The notes: generated by a model not told the origin, from the sequence alone. A stretch of 64,000 nucleotides of DNA from Chitinophagaceae bacterium (GCA_016702745.1 JADJDJ010000003.1:496001-560000); one strand, 5' to 3'; numbered from the stretch's first letter, positions 1 to 10,398 are shown. Numbers and translations: made by a program.

Positions 1-90
1 CATTTCCATCAGCTTTGCCTGGCCGAATGATGCTGCACCCGCCAGTAAGGCGGACATGATCAGTGCGTAGCGTTTTGTGTTTTTGCTCAT
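1..90 (-). CDS. N-terminal fragment of a secreted protein (runs off the window)
   Basis: Only the first 30 codons are present, starting at the ATG at 90. They encode a classical signal peptide: a basic start (MSKNTKR), a hydrophobic core (LIMSALLAGAASF) and a likely cleavage site after the GQA stretch. The start lies 44 bp downstream of the stop of the SdrD_B-repeat protein on the same strand, so the two are probably co-transcribed. The mature protein lies outside the window and cannot be identified. Confidence 0.7.
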   Translation of the reverse strand, partial: MSKNTKRYALIMSALLAGAASFGQAKLMEM

Positions 91-134
91 AACAGGTTTT
101 TTTAATTATTAGAAAGAGTTGAATATTTTTTTAA

Positions 135-3100
135 TTATCCGATTACAGTATCACCACCGCTGATTTTAATACCAAAGTTGATATTGATCACATTCGTATT
201 ACCAACAGGTACTGTGATTCTTCCATCGTTGATACCATCGCGGCCGGTAGGTCCGTTTGGCGGGTTGGCATTTTTCTGTCCTGTATGCTCCCATCCTGAA
301 GGAAGGATATTAGGAATAGAACCTTCCGCTGTTCCTACAGGAAGCACCACACTGGTCAGGTAAACACGATACGTTTTATTGGGTGTCACATTGTTGAAAT
401 TGTAAGTACCGGTTCCACTGGATACCAGTGTTACTTTTTCAATCAGTCCGGTAGTGGTATTCACCAGGTAAGCACGCAGACCCACTGGAATACCAGCTGC
501 TGGTGGCACCTGTGCAGCACCACTATTGTTCACCAGGTTATCATTCATTCCGTTTACATCGTGCCATACATTACCACTCAGGGTGACAAAGAAGTTCAGA
601 CCAGCATCAATATCCTGCCTGATCTGCCCGGGCATCAATGTAAAGGCATCAGTAAGACCAGTTGTTACATCAGCATTGCTGTCATTGGCGGTAGTACTAC
701 CTGCAGCATTCTTCGTGGTAAATACTGATCCGGTAGGTTTGTCTGTAAAGCCAATGGTATAGTTTGCACCAGCAGCAGGTACAGGAATATTATTGATGAA
801 ATAATATCCGTTTCCGTCTGTTACCGCTGAAGCAACGGGTACATTGGCACTGTTATACAGGGTAACGGTTACTCCCGCAACACCCGGCTCACCAGCATCC
901 TGGATACCATTTGCATTCAGATCGTTCCAGACAAAATCACCTACAGCAGCAAATTTTGTAACCAGCCCTGCATCAATGGTTGTATTGGTTTGGCCGGCTG
1001 CTAAAGTAAATGCATCGGTTTTACCAGTAGCAGGATTCACATCGCTGTCACTGGCATCAGCACCATTGTCTTTTGTTGTGAAAGTTGAACCTATGGGAAG
1101 ACCGCTGAATCCGATTGTATAAGAACCAGGGGTAACATTTACAAACAGGTATTTTCCGTTTGCGTCAGTTACTGCAGAAGCTACTGCGGTACCGGCACTG
1201 TTATACAGTGTAACCAATACACCCGGAATACCAGGCTCAGTGGCTCCCTGTTGTCCGTTACCATCCACATCACTCCATACATAATCACCTACAGCAGCAG
1301 TGGTTGTGCTCCTGATACCCAGATCCCTGCTCAGATCAATACCACCGGCAGCAAGGGCAAATACATCTGTTGTCAATGTTCCGCCATCCGCATCACTGTC
1401 TGTTGCATCGTTCACAGGTGCGGCATCTTTTGTGGTGGCCACAAATCCGGCAGGCAGGTTACCAAAGCTGACGCGGTAGTTACCGGCAGCCAGGTCAGTG
1501 AATAAATACAAACCAGTTGCATCGGTAACTGTATTCTTAATAACATTACCGGCATTATCAATCAGGAATACTCTCACACCTGGCACACCAGGCCCTGTTG
1601 TTCCCTGGAAACCGTTGGCATCACTATCAATCCATACATAATTACCTATGCGACCCAAAGTAGTAGTGCTGTTTCTCACAGCGGCATCTACTGTTGTATT
1701 GATCTGTCCGGGTAACAGGGTTATGGGCCCGGTTTTACCGGTTGTACCATCGGCATCACTGTCTTTGGCATCATTGGCACCGGCATCCTTCGTTCCGAAA
1801 ACATATCCGGCTGGAAGACCGCTGAAGCCAACCACATAGGTATCGGCATTCAGGTTACTGAACTGGTAATTACCCAGGGCATCCGTGGTGGTAGTGGCAA
1901 TAACCGTGGTACCATCGGCAGCATACAGTGTAACAGTGACACCGGCAACACCAGGCTCACCTGCATCCTGTATACCATTATTATTCATATCATTCCATAC
2001 AAAGTCTCCAATGCTGGCTTTTGAATCAAATACATTCGGATTTGAAACAATACCCGCATCCCAGGTAGTTATTACATTTCCGGTACCAGCAACTGTAATG
2101 GTTGCTGTACGTCCGGTGGCAGGATTCACATCACTGTCAACCGCGTCACCACCCGCATCTGCCGGACTGAAAGCATAACCTGCAGGCAGGTTGCTGAAAC
2201 CAATCGTATAGCTGCCGGCCGCCACATCAGTGAACATATACAGTCCCTGTGCATTGGTAGTGGTTGTTTTTAAAACCGCACCGGTTGTTGCATTATAAAG
2301 TTTAACTGTGATACCCGGTACACCGGCTTCACCCGGATCCTGGATACCATTTTTATTCAGATCATACCAAACAAAATCACCAATACTGTTGAGTGCCGTG
2401 GTTGCCCTCAAACCTGCATCGATGGTCATGTTCACAGCATCAGCAATAAGCGTAAAGCTGGCGGTAGTACCTGCACCATTGGCAGCATTTACATCGCTGT
2501 CCTTTGTATCATCAGCACCGGCATCAGCAGTTACAAAATTGTAACCAGCTGGTGCACCGGAGAATTTCACATAATAAGAACCCGGATCAACATTGTTGAA
2601 CACATAGTATCCTAATGCATTTGTTGTAGTGGTAGCTACCAGTACATTGGCACTTGTATAGAGTTGAACAGTTACGCCCGGAACACCAGGTTCATTGGCA
2701 TCCTGTACATTATCATTATCAAGGTCAATCCAGACATAATCTCCCACAGCTGCTTTGGTAACATCGGTTACATTCAAGCCACCATCCAGGGTCAGGTTCA
2801 CGCCGGTAGTAACTGCAAAAGGAGCTGTTCTTCCGGTAGCGGGGATAAAGTCACTATCCAGATTATCAGCGGCCGTATCGGGAGCTGAAAACTGATATCC
2901 GGCAGGAGGCGTTACACCCAGGGTGTAGGTACCCGTGGGCACATCGTTGAATTCATAATGTCCGTTGTTATCAGTAATGGTTGTTCTTACCGGCACACCG
3001 CTGTTATTGTATAATGTAACCACCACACCAGCGATACCCGGTTCTCCTGGATCCTGATCGCCATCCTTATTCAGGTCATTCCAGATAAAGTCACCGATTC

Positions 3101-4787
3101 TGTTTGGCTGTGTGAGATATAAGCCGGCATCCACATAAGTAACATTGGGGACTGCAGTAGTGAGGGTGATATTACCGGTTCTTCCGGTAGTAATATTGGC
3201 ATCACTGTTGGCAGTACCAGTCACACCGGCAGCATCTGCATTCTGCGGAGAATAAACATAACCCGGTGCCTGACTGAAGCGAACCTGATAGTTTACGCCG
3301 GCAGCACTTACCGGAAGATTAGAGAATTTATATAAACCATAAGCATCAGTAACAGTAGAAGCAATCAGGTTACCGGCATTGTTATAAAGAGAAACTGTAA
3401 CACCAGCTAATCCCAACTCACCTGTATCCTGTATACCGTCTCTGTCTGTATCATTCCATACACGGTCAGCAATGGAACCGGGTGCAGTTAATGTAACACA
3501 CCAGAGATCCGTTTTGATCCAGCTACCTGTTCCGTTAAAAGCAACATTCGTATACTTGGCTCCCTGGGGAACAACGGCTGTCCATTGATACTGCTGAGGC
3601 CCTACAGGTGCCGCACCCAGTACTTTGTTCACTTCCACTGCAGCTTGTGACATATAATTCCAGTTCGCATCAAAGAACTGAACAGCTACCTGATGGTAGA
3701 ATGAATTATCGTGGGTACCGGCATATACACTTACATTGATTACAGTACCTACAGCAAGATTAGTTCCGATTGTCTGGGAAACCCAGTTGCTGGACGTATT
3801 GGTAATTTCAAAATCACCCGATTTCACCCCACAGGCAACAGCGCCACCGCCGGCTGAGAAATTACCACCAGACCATGTCCAGTTGGCCGTACCGCTTTCA
3901 AAGCTGGGGTTTAATACAATATTACCGGGGCAGGAACAACCATCATTCAGCGTAAAGCTGATGGTTTCTTCATCACAAAGGGTACCCGTAGCATTGGCAC
4001 CACTGTAAATTTTCACATTTACAGAATAGTTACCGGCAGCACCTGTCCAGGCTCCACCACCCGTAGCTGGTGAATTGTAAGGCGCTGTGTTTTCTATATT
4101 GGAACTGGGGGATGGGCCTGTAATGGTATACTGCACACTACCCACTGCGCCCGATGTATTTGTTTCCAGATTATATAATGATCCTAATTGGGCCACAGTA
4201 AATACAGCACCATTGGTAATTGTTAAATCAGTGCCTCCATCAAGTTTATTAAAGACTAAACCGGAGAACTGTGCCGTACAGGTAGTAGTGGAGCAAGGCG
4301 TGTTCGTTACTGAAATACTGTGATTCACACTGCCTGTGCCGGAGTTCCAGGTATTACCTGCGGGCATATTACAGGGATTCACACCAGCACCGTCAGATAT
4401 CACACAACGGATTACCAATCCATGCAGGGCGCTGTTGGGGTTATTAAAAACAATCGGTGCCGGATTAGTTGTAGCAGTAGATGTGGCCCCGCTAACTGAA
4501 TACGTGTTCCCGTTGATCGTGTTATTTCCATTTACAATACATACCCATGCGCCGGAAGCATTCCGGTATTGCCAGGCATAATTGGAAGAAGAATTCACGT
4601 TGATTACTGTTGCATCAATACTGTAAACCGGACCAGTATTACAACTGGCAGTATAACCGGTTACATCATGTGCAAAAACGGAAACTGAAAATAAAACGGC
4701 CAGTACCGTGTAAAATGTTTTCTGGAAAGATGACGATACAGAAACTGTACCGTTTCTACGGGCGGATACGCTTGGTGTCATGCTCAA
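135..4787 (-). CDS. Giant secreted SdrD_B-repeat surface protein
   Basis: A 1550-residue exported protein of unknown specific role, probably a cell-surface stalk or adhesin. It has an N-terminal signal peptide (about residues 1-40) and a region of roughly 400 residues containing a carbohydrate-binding-like stretch (NPSFESGTANW). Eight SdrD_B (Cna-B-like) domains of about 120 residues follow, each opening with a variant of IGDFVWNDLNKNGIQDPGEPG and carrying Asp-rich calcium-binding-like loops. A ninth, diverged domain ends the protein. No canonical T9SS sorting domain is visible at the C terminus, which ends shortly after NINFGIKISGG. SdrD_B repeats are known as calcium-stabilised beta-sandwich rods; adhesion is an inference. 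The small fragment at 1-90 follows it closely. Confidence 0.85.
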   Translation of the reverse strand: MSMTPSVSARRNGTVSVSSSFQKTFYTVLAVLFSVSVFAHDVTGYTASCNTGPVYSIDATVINVNSSSNYAWQYRNASGAWVCIVNGNNTINGNTYSVSGATSTATTNPAPIVFNNPNSALHGLVIRCVISDGAGVNPCNMPAGNTWNSGTGSVNHSISVTNTPCSTTTCTAQFSGLVFNKLDGGTDLTITNGAVFTVAQLGSLYNLETNTSGAVGSVQYTITGPSPSSNIENTAPYNSPATGGGAWTGAAGNYSVNVKIYSGANATGTLCDEETISFTLNDGCSCPGNIVLNPSFESGTANWTWSGGNFSAGGGAVACGVKSGDFEITNTSSNWVSQTIGTNLAVGTVINVSVYAGTHDNSFYHQVAVQFFDANWNYMSQAAVEVNKVLGAAPVGPQQYQWTAVVPQGAKYTNVAFNGTGSWIKTDLWCVTLTAPGSIADRVWNDTDRDGIQDTGELGLAGVTVSLYNNAGNLIASTVTDAYGLYKFSNLPVSAAGVNYQVRFSQAPGYVYSPQNADAAGVTGTANSDANITTGRTGNITLTTAVPNVTYVDAGLYLTQPNRIGDFIWNDLNKDGDQDPGEPGIAGVVVTLYNNSGVPVRTTITDNNGHYEFNDVPTGTYTLGVTPPAGYQFSAPDTAADNLDSDFIPATGRTAPFAVTTGVNLTLDGGLNVTDVTKAAVGDYVWIDLDNDNVQDANEPGVPGVTVQLYTSANVLVATTTTNALGYYVFNNVDPGSYYVKFSGAPAGYNFVTADAGADDTKDSDVNAANGAGTTASFTLIADAVNMTIDAGLRATTALNSIGDFVWYDLNKNGIQDPGEAGVPGITVKLYNATTGAVLKTTTTNAQGLYMFTDVAAGSYTIGFSNLPAGYAFSPADAGGDAVDSDVNPATGRTATITVAGTGNVITTWDAGIVSNPNVFDSKASIGDFVWNDMNNNGIQDAGEPGVAGVTVTLYAADGTTVIATTTTDALGNYQFSNLNADTYVVGFSGLPAGYVFGTKDAGANDAKDSDADGTTGKTGPITLLPGQINTTVDAAVRNSTTTLGRIGNYVWIDSDANGFQGTTGPGVPGVRVFLIDNAGNVIKNTVTDATGLYLFTDLAAGNYRVSFGNLPAGFVATTKDAAPVNDATDSDADGGTLTTDVFALAAGGIDLSRDLGIRSTTTAAVGDYVWSDVDGNGQQGATEPGIPGVLVTLYNSAGTAVASAVTDANGKYLFVNVTPGSYTIGFSGLPIGSTFTTKDNGADASDSDVNPATGKTDAFTLAAGQTNTTIDAGLVTKFAAVGDFVWNDLNANGIQDAGEPGVAGVTVTLYNSANVPVASAVTDGNGYYFINNIPVPAAGANYTIGFTDKPTGSVFTTKNAAGSTTANDSNADVTTGLTDAFTLMPGQIRQDIDAGLNFFVTLSGNVWHDVNGMNDNLVNNSGAAQVPPAAGIPVGLRAYLVNTTTGLIEKVTLVSSGTGTYNFNNVTPNKTYRVYLTSVVLPVGTAEGSIPNILPSGWEHTGQKNANPPNGPTGRDGINDGRITVPVGNTNVININFGIKISGGDTVIG

Positions 4788-5004
4788 TTATTTTCTTTAA
4801 AAGAAAAAAGGTTAATTGGCTTCAGGGGATACAGGTAATAAGCGATCTTTCGCAGGAATAGGGATACAGATTTATATTGACCTTAAAAGCGGTCAGCTAT
4901 CAACGAATTGATACAAAGGATGGAAGGTTTCGGTCTTCGAGGTTAAATTGGAGTGGATTGTCCGGTAGGATCTTGGGAGATCTAAGTGTTTTTACTTAGG
5001 GGTA

Positions 5005-5035
5005 CAAATGTATATTTCACATTTAACATTTGCAA
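5005..5035 (-). promoter_or_regulatory. Candidate Bacteroidota promoter for the SdrD_B-repeat gene
   Basis: Read on the minus strand, TTG (5033-5035), a 20-nt spacer and TACATTTG (5005-5012) match the Bacteroidota -33/-7 pattern. The implied start near 5000 would give a 5' untranslated region of about 210 nt, with a small hairpin (CTAAGT/ACTTAG) at its beginning. The rest of the gap 4788-5188 shows only the rpsA terminator. Confidence 0.5.
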
Positions 5036-5140
5036 TCTTTCACTGAATTATTTTTATAATATAATTGATAACAGTATAATAACCCGCATATTAGTCAAAC
5101 GGAGTCCATCGTAAAATTTCGGTCTTTACCAGTCAGGCAT

Positions 5141-5168
5141 AAAAAAAAGCCGCAAAAAGCGGCTTTTT
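5141..5168 (-). terminator. Intrinsic terminator of rpsA
   Basis: Just downstream of the rpsA stop the minus strand reads GCCGC-TTTTT-GCGGC followed by eight T. A-rich and T-rich flanks extend the stem to about ten base pairs. Confidence 0.85.
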
Positions 5169-5188
5169 ATGATTGATTTTATGAGTTT

Positions 5189-7123
5189 TTACTCAGGTTT
5201 AGGCTCAGCAGCAGCATCATCCTTCGCACTGCTGTCGAGTTTCTTTTTCAGGTCAGCCAGCACGCCCAGGTCACCCAGGGTGGCTTTCTCTACCTTACTC
5301 TGTACAGTCTTTACAGCTTTACGGGTTTGTTCTGCCTCAGTCCTTGCTTCTTTCTTAACCGCCTCAGCAGCTTCTACCTGGCCTTGTTCCCAGATACGGG
5401 TGTGAGATACAACAATCCTCTTTTCATTGCGATCAAATTCGATCACCATGAACTGGGCTGTTTCATCCGCACCAATACTCTTTCCATCTTCTTTTGACAG
5501 ATGACGGTTAGGGGCAAATCCTTCCAGTCCGTAAGGAAGCTGAACAGTAGCGCCTTTATCATCCCTGCGGGTTACCACACCTTCGTGCAATGTGCCGATG
5601 GCAAAAGTATCCTGCAGTGTATTCCAGGGATCTTCTTCCAGTTGTTTGTGTCCAAGCTGCAGTTTGCGGTTATCCTTGTCGATTCCCAGAATGATTACAT
5701 CAATGTTGGAACCAACTTTTGTGTACTCACCAGGATGATTGAAACGCTTCAGCCAGCTCAGATCGCTGATATGGATCATACCACCGATACCAGGAGCGAG
5801 TTCCACAAACACTCCATAGTTGGTGATGTTCTTCACCAGACCGGTATGCTTGCTGCCTTCAGCAAATTTCGCTTCGATATCACTCCAGGGATCAGGAGAC
5901 AATTGCTTAATAGAAAGGCTCATCTTGCGGTTCGACTTATCCAGTGTTACCACTTTTGCCTCATGCTCATCACCCAGTTTGAAGAATTCCTTGGCATTGA
6001 TCGGCGTGTTCGCCCAGGTAATTTCAGAAACGTGTACCAGTCCTTCCACACCCGGTTGAATTTCCAGGAATGCACCATAATCTTCAATATTCACCACACG
6101 TCCTTTTACTACATTGCCTTCTGCAATACTTTCAGCCAGTACATCCCATGGATGCGGTGTCAGTTGCTTCAGACCAAGGCTGATACGTTTTTTCTCATCA
6201 TCAAAATCAAGTACTACTACATTGATCTTCTGATCAAGTTTAAGTACCTCGGAAGGATGAGAAATACGACCCCATGAAATATCAGTGATATAAAGCAGAC
6301 CATCCAGTCCGCCCAGGTCCATGAATGCACCGAAGTCGGTGATATTCTTCACGGTACCCTCGAGCACCTGGCCTTTCTCCAGCTTGCTCATGATCTCGGC
6401 ACGTTGTGCTTCGATATCGCTTTCGATCAGTGCTTTGTGAGATACCACGGCATTCTTGATGGTTTCGTTGATCTTCACCACTTTAAATTCCATTGTTTTT
6501 CCTACAAACTGATCGTAATCGGTTACAGGTTTTACATCGATCTGTGAACCTGGCAGGAAGGTTTCCATACCAAATACATCAACGATCAAACCGCCCTTCG
6601 TCTTAGAGGTAACCGTACCGGTAATAACTTCACCGGTTTTATGTACTTCCACAATTTTTTCCCAGGCACGGGTAATACGGGCCTGCTTGCGGCTCAGGTT
6701 CAGGTGTCCTTCCCTGTCTTCCTTTTCCACTACCATTACTTCCACTTCATCTCCAACTGAAAGTCCGGGAATGTCACGGAATTCATTCAGAGAGATCAAT
6801 CCATCACTTTTGAAGCCGATGTTCAGTACCACGTCAGTCTTGGTCAGACCAACAACAAGTCCTTTGATCAGTTCTCCATCATTCAATTGTACAAAAGTGT
6901 TGTCATACACATTGTGGTATTTCTCCCTTTCTTCACTCGTGTAAGAAATCACATTGCGTTTGTCTACACTCCAGTCAAAATCATCATGAGCAGTCGCTAC
7001 CGCAGCTGCGGGCGCCTCAACAGGTGCAGTTGTTGTCGCTGTAGTTGCCTCGTCCGTGTTGGCGGAACCGGCAGACTCCTGTGCATCAGCGTTTAATTGT
7101 TTTGAAAAAAGATTATCAAACAT
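5189..7123 (-). CDS. rpsA: 30S ribosomal protein S1
   Basis: A 644-residue mRNA-binding protein of the small ribosomal subunit. After an acidic Ala/Thr-rich N-terminal segment it contains six tandem S1 (OB-fold) repeats; typical phrases are GFKSDGLISLNEF, GGLDGLLYITDISWGRISHP, PGVEGLVHVSEI and PGIGGMIHISDLSW. A charged coiled-coil-like tail of about 60 residues follows. The ATG at 7123 (MFDNLFSK) was chosen because a longer in-frame extension to 7336 would overlap the divergent acyltransferase gene and carries no S1 homology. A -7-like TATCTTTG lies on the minus strand at 7161-7168, about 40 bp before the start. Confidence 0.95.
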   Translation of the reverse strand: MFDNLFSKQLNADAQESAGSANTDEATTATTTAPVEAPAAAVATAHDDFDWSVDKRNVISYTSEEREKYHNVYDNTFVQLNDGELIKGLVVGLTKTDVVLNIGFKSDGLISLNEFRDIPGLSVGDEVEVMVVEKEDREGHLNLSRKQARITRAWEKIVEVHKTGEVITGTVTSKTKGGLIVDVFGMETFLPGSQIDVKPVTDYDQFVGKTMEFKVVKINETIKNAVVSHKALIESDIEAQRAEIMSKLEKGQVLEGTVKNITDFGAFMDLGGLDGLLYITDISWGRISHPSEVLKLDQKINVVVLDFDDEKKRISLGLKQLTPHPWDVLAESIAEGNVVKGRVVNIEDYGAFLEIQPGVEGLVHVSEITWANTPINAKEFFKLGDEHEAKVVTLDKSNRKMSLSIKQLSPDPWSDIEAKFAEGSKHTGLVKNITNYGVFVELAPGIGGMIHISDLSWLKRFNHPGEYTKVGSNIDVIILGIDKDNRKLQLGHKQLEEDPWNTLQDTFAIGTLHEGVVTRRDDKGATVQLPYGLEGFAPNRHLSKEDGKSIGADETAQFMVIEFDRNEKRIVVSHTRIWEQGQVEAAEAVKKEARTEAEQTRKAVKTVQSKVEKATLGDLGVLADLKKKLDSSAKDDAAAEPKPE

Positions 7124-7270
7124 GATAAATAGGTCCCGAAGGGTTTTATTTTCGGGGTTGCAAAGATAAAACTTTGTTTCGGGGTTCCGCCACAGGAGAG
7201 GTAGTAAATTTTGAGTCAAATCAATCTTTTCTAAAAATTTGATTTTCATATATTTACGCCAGATACCTGG

Positions 7271-8287
7271 GTGAGCAAACTGACCCTTACATCTCAAATC
7301 GGCCCCATTGACCCAAAACTGACCTTGCTTTATCAATTCCTGAAAATATTAGCCCGTGCTTCCTTTTGGATTTATTGCAGGAAACTCATCCTGAATCAGC
7401 CCTCCCTGCTGCAAATTAAAGGTCCCGTTTTACTGGCTGCCAATCATCCGAATTCATTTTTGGATTCCGTCATCATCGACACTTTGTTTAAACAACCCGT
7501 ATGGTCACTCGCCCGTGGTGATGTTTTTAAAAAACCTTTTTATATAAAATTATTGCGGGCACTAAAGATCATGCCGGTATACCGTACCAGTGAGGGAGTT
7601 GAAAACCTGAGCGGGAATTACAAAACATTTGCGGAATGTATTTCCCTGTTCCGGGAAAATAATATCATCTGTATTTTCAGCGAAGGAAAATGTATCAATG
7701 AATGGCACCTGCGCCCTTTGAAAAAAGGAACGGCCAGACTGGCCATCCAGGCCTGGGAAGAAGGCATTTCATTGCAGGTGATTCCTGTGGGAATCAACTT
7801 CAGCTCCTTCCATCAATTTGGGAAAAATATATTTCTGCAGTTTGGCCAGATCATTCGAAGCACAGATATCAACCTGCAGCAACCGGATGGACTCCAGCAT
7901 GCCGCATTCAATACCCTGCTGGAAAAAGAATTACAACAACTGGTTTTTGAAATCCCGAAAGATGATTTGCAGCAACAGCAGGAAAAACTGGCTGTTTCTG
8001 TCAGCCTCACAAAAAGAATTTTCTTGTTGCTGCCTGCCTGTATTGGTGCATTACTCCATGCACCGTTGTTTTTGCCAGTCCGGAGTTATGTCAATAAAAA
8101 AACAAAGAATACTGATCACTACGATTCAGTATTGATCGCAATCTTAATGCTCACCTATCCACTCTACTTGATCCTGCTTGTGATTTTATCAGCCTGCTGG
8201 GTTGGATGGTGGGCACTCCTCTTATTTATTCTATCGCCAGTAACAGCCCGGGCTTTTGTATGGCTCAACAGGCAGACAGGAACCTGA
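7271..8287 (+). CDS. PlsC-like 1-acylglycerol-3-phosphate acyltransferase family protein
   Basis: A 338-residue membrane-associated acyltransferase. The catalytic HX4D motif is visible as NHPNSFLD (about residues 57-64). A substrate-binding block (FSEGKCINEWHLRPLKKGTARLA) lies near residues 133-155, and two or three hydrophobic segments occur in the C-terminal third. Members of this family acylate lysophosphatidate or related glycerolipids at the inner membrane; the exact substrate is not evident. The start is a GTG without a strong ribosome binding site. The gene is divergent from rpsA, and its stop abuts the stop of the convergent flavoprotein gene. Confidence 0.8.
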   Translation: MSKLTLTSQIGPIDPKLTLLYQFLKILARASFWIYCRKLILNQPSLLQIKGPVLLAANHPNSFLDSVIIDTLFKQPVWSLARGDVFKKPFYIKLLRALKIMPVYRTSEGVENLSGNYKTFAECISLFRENNIICIFSEGKCINEWHLRPLKKGTARLAIQAWEEGISLQVIPVGINFSSFHQFGKNIFLQFGQIIRSTDINLQQPDGLQHAAFNTLLEKELQQLVFEIPKDDLQQQQEKLAVSVSLTKRIFLLLPACIGALLHAPLFLPVRSYVNKKTKNTDHYDSVLIAILMLTYPLYLILLVILSACWVGWWALLLFILSPVTARAFVWLNRQTGT

Positions 8288-9544
8288 TCAGCGGCTCATG
8301 GCAGCAATCGTATCAGCAGCAATCCAACCGCTGGTCCAGGCATGTTGAAAGTTATATCCACCTGTTATACCATCTGCATCCAGCACTTCACCAGCGAAGA
8401 ATAAGCCAGGTATCTTCCTGCTCATCATCGTTTGCGGATCCACTTCAGATAACTGAATACCTCCGGCTGTCACGAATTCTTCTTTGAATGTGGTTTTCCC
8501 TTTTACCGGGCATTCATAAAACAGCAGGTTACGGATCAGTTTATTCTGAACAGCAGCAGGCAGGTCGGCCCATCGCATTGAAGGGGTTACTCCTGATTGC
8601 AAGGCCAGAAACTCCCATAACCGGCTGGCCAGTCCATAACTGTTTTTGCCTGTTATTTTCTGAGCTGCATGCAGGATTCTGTTTTGTTGAAATTCCTCCC
8701 TGAGTTCAATCTCATTCATGCCGGTGATCCAGCTGACCTGTGCCGTAAACACATATTGTTTCTCTTTTAATTCTCTGGCGGCCCAGGCACTGAGCCTTAA
8801 TACTGCTGGTCCGCTCAATCCCCAATGTGTGATCAGTAGTGGACCCTCTGTTTCCAGCTTTGTACCCATTATTTTTACCCGGGCATTGGTAATACTCACA
8901 CCCATTAATGCTGTCAGCGGATGCCCCTTTGTGCCAGTCATTCCGCCTGTCAAATTGAATGTAAAAAGCGAAGGAACGGGTTCAGCAATTGTATGGCCGG
9001 TTGCTGTCAACCAATTAAACATGGCTGATTTCGGATAGCCGCCTGCTGCGATACATAAATAAGTGGACTCGTATATTTTTCCATTGGTACACTGAACCTG
9101 AAATCCGGCATCGGAACGGCTGATTCCGCAAAGCTCCTGCTTTAATATAATTTCAACGCCATACCGGCCGGCTTCCTTCAGCAGGCAATCAATAATGCTT
9201 TGAGATGAATCAGTCACCGGAAACATCCGTCCGTCTTTTTCGGTCTTAGTGGCCACTCCCCTCTCCTTAAACCAGGCAATGGTATCTGTGGTAAAAAACC
9301 GGTGAAAAGCTTTTTTTACAAAGGAACCGCCTCTTGGATAAGATTTACTCATCACTGCAATATCAAAGCAGGCTTGCGTGAGATTACAGCGTCCGCCACC
9401 ACTGACTTTTACTTTGGAGAGCAGTTTATCCGTTTTTTCCAGCAGGATTACTTTTAAGGAAGGGTTCAGCCGGGCCGCATTCACAGCACAAAAAAAACCG
9501 GCAGCACCACCGCCGGCAACTATCAATGTGGCTGAATCAGGCAT
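8288..9544 (-). CDS. BaiN/YhiN (HI0933)-family NAD(P)/FAD-dependent oxidoreductase
   Basis: A 418-residue flavoprotein. An N-terminal Rossmann FAD-binding motif, GGGAAGFFCA, is followed by the family-typical SKVKVSGGGRCNLT. A second FAD contact near the C terminus reads GLFFAGEVLDADGITGGYNFQHAWTSG, shown here in parts: GEVLDADG and GGYNFQHA. The length fits the HI0933 family, whose physiological reaction is poorly defined in most bacteria. It lies 32 bp downstream of map on the same strand, so it is probably the last gene of a map-containing transcript. Confidence 0.85.
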   Translation of the reverse strand: MPDSATLIVAGGGAAGFFCAVNAARLNPSLKVILLEKTDKLLSKVKVSGGGRCNLTQACFDIAVMSKSYPRGGSFVKKAFHRFFTTDTIAWFKERGVATKTEKDGRMFPVTDSSQSIIDCLLKEAGRYGVEIILKQELCGISRSDAGFQVQCTNGKIYESTYLCIAAGGYPKSAMFNWLTATGHTIAEPVPSLFTFNLTGGMTGTKGHPLTALMGVSITNARVKIMGTKLETEGPLLITHWGLSGPAVLRLSAWAARELKEKQYVFTAQVSWITGMNEIELREEFQQNRILHAAQKITGKNSYGLASRLWEFLALQSGVTPSMRWADLPAAVQNKLIRNLLFYECPVKGKTTFKEEFVTAGGIQLSEVDPQTMMSRKIPGLFFAGEVLDADGITGGYNFQHAWTSGWIAADTIAAMSR

Positions 9545-9576
9545 AAAGGGAAATCTTCAGATCGAATAACCGGTGA

Positions 9577-10398
9577 TCAGGAGGATGTCGCGGCCATTTT
9601 ATTTTGCGTAAATAAATTCGGGTTATCTGCTTCTGCTTTTTCTATCGGACGATAATCGGACAAGATATCAGCTTTGGATTTACGGACACATACATCGTGT
9701 TCAAAATGTACAGAGGGTTTTCCGTCGAGTGTTCTCACGGTCCATCCATCATCTTCTGTATATACATCCTTCTTACCCATATTGATCATGGGTTCAATGG
9801 CCAGTACCAATCCTTCTTTTAATTTGGCGCCGCTTCCTCTTTTCCCATAATTCGGTACCTGCGGATCTTCATGAAGGCTGCGTCCAAGTCCATGTCCTAC
9901 CAGTTCCCGTACCACTCCGTATCCGTTTTTCTTTTCTGTGTGTTCCTGAATCGCAAAAGCAATATCACCGGTCCGGTTGCCTGCCACCGCTTTTTCGATT
10001 CCTTTATAAAGTGATTCTTTGGTGATGCGGATGAGTTGCATGACTGCTTCGCCAGGATCGCCGATCGCAAAAGTATAGGCATGATCGCCATGCCAGCCGT
10101 CCAGGATTACTCCAATATCCACAGATACAATATCGCCTTCTTTCAATTCTTTTTTCGAAGGGAAACCGTGCACCACCACATCATTCACAGATATGCAGGA
10201 ATTGAAAGGATAGCCTTTATAATGCAGAAAAGAAGGGATGGCCTGATGATCTCTGATAAAAGTACCGATGGCTTTGTCAATGGAAAGAGTATCGATCCCG
10301 GGTTTCAGCGTAGCAGCGATGGTCGCCAGGGTTTTGCTCACCAGCAATGCGCTTTTCCGCATCATCTCCACCTGCTCATCGGTTTTATAGATCATCAT
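9577..10398 (-). CDS. map: Methionine aminopeptidase, type I
   Basis: A 273-residue cytosolic metalloprotease that removes the initiator methionine from nascent proteins. Metal ligands of the pita-bread fold are visible: Asp in VSVDIGV, Asp in WHGDHAYTF, His in VGHGLGRSLHEDP, and Glu in LAIEPMIN and HFEHDVCV. The start is the first of two adjacent ATG codons at 10398. A longer frame would run into the terminator behind secY. The gene occupies its usual position after secY, but the T-tract of that terminator lies just upstream, so it may depend on readthrough or its own promoter. The genes that often follow (infA, rpmJ, rpsM, rpsK, rpoA) are not here. Confidence 0.95.
   Translation of the reverse strand: MMIYKTDEQVEMMRKSALLVSKTLATIAATLKPGIDTLSIDKAIGTFIRDHQAIPSFLHYKGYPFNSCISVNDVVVHGFPSKKELKEGDIVSVDIGVILDGWHGDHAYTFAIGDPGEAVMQLIRITKESLYKGIEKAVAGNRTGDIAFAIQEHTEKKNGYGVVRELVGHGLGRSLHEDPQVPNYGKRGSGAKLKEGLVLAIEPMINMGKKDVYTEDDGWTVRTLDGKPSVHFEHDVCVRKSKADILSDYRPIEKAEADNPNLFTQNKMAATSS

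Noticed and set aside
7124..7336. N-terminal extension of S1 by 71 codons
   Set aside because: It overlaps the divergent acyltransferase start, has no S1 similarity and precedes a better ATG.
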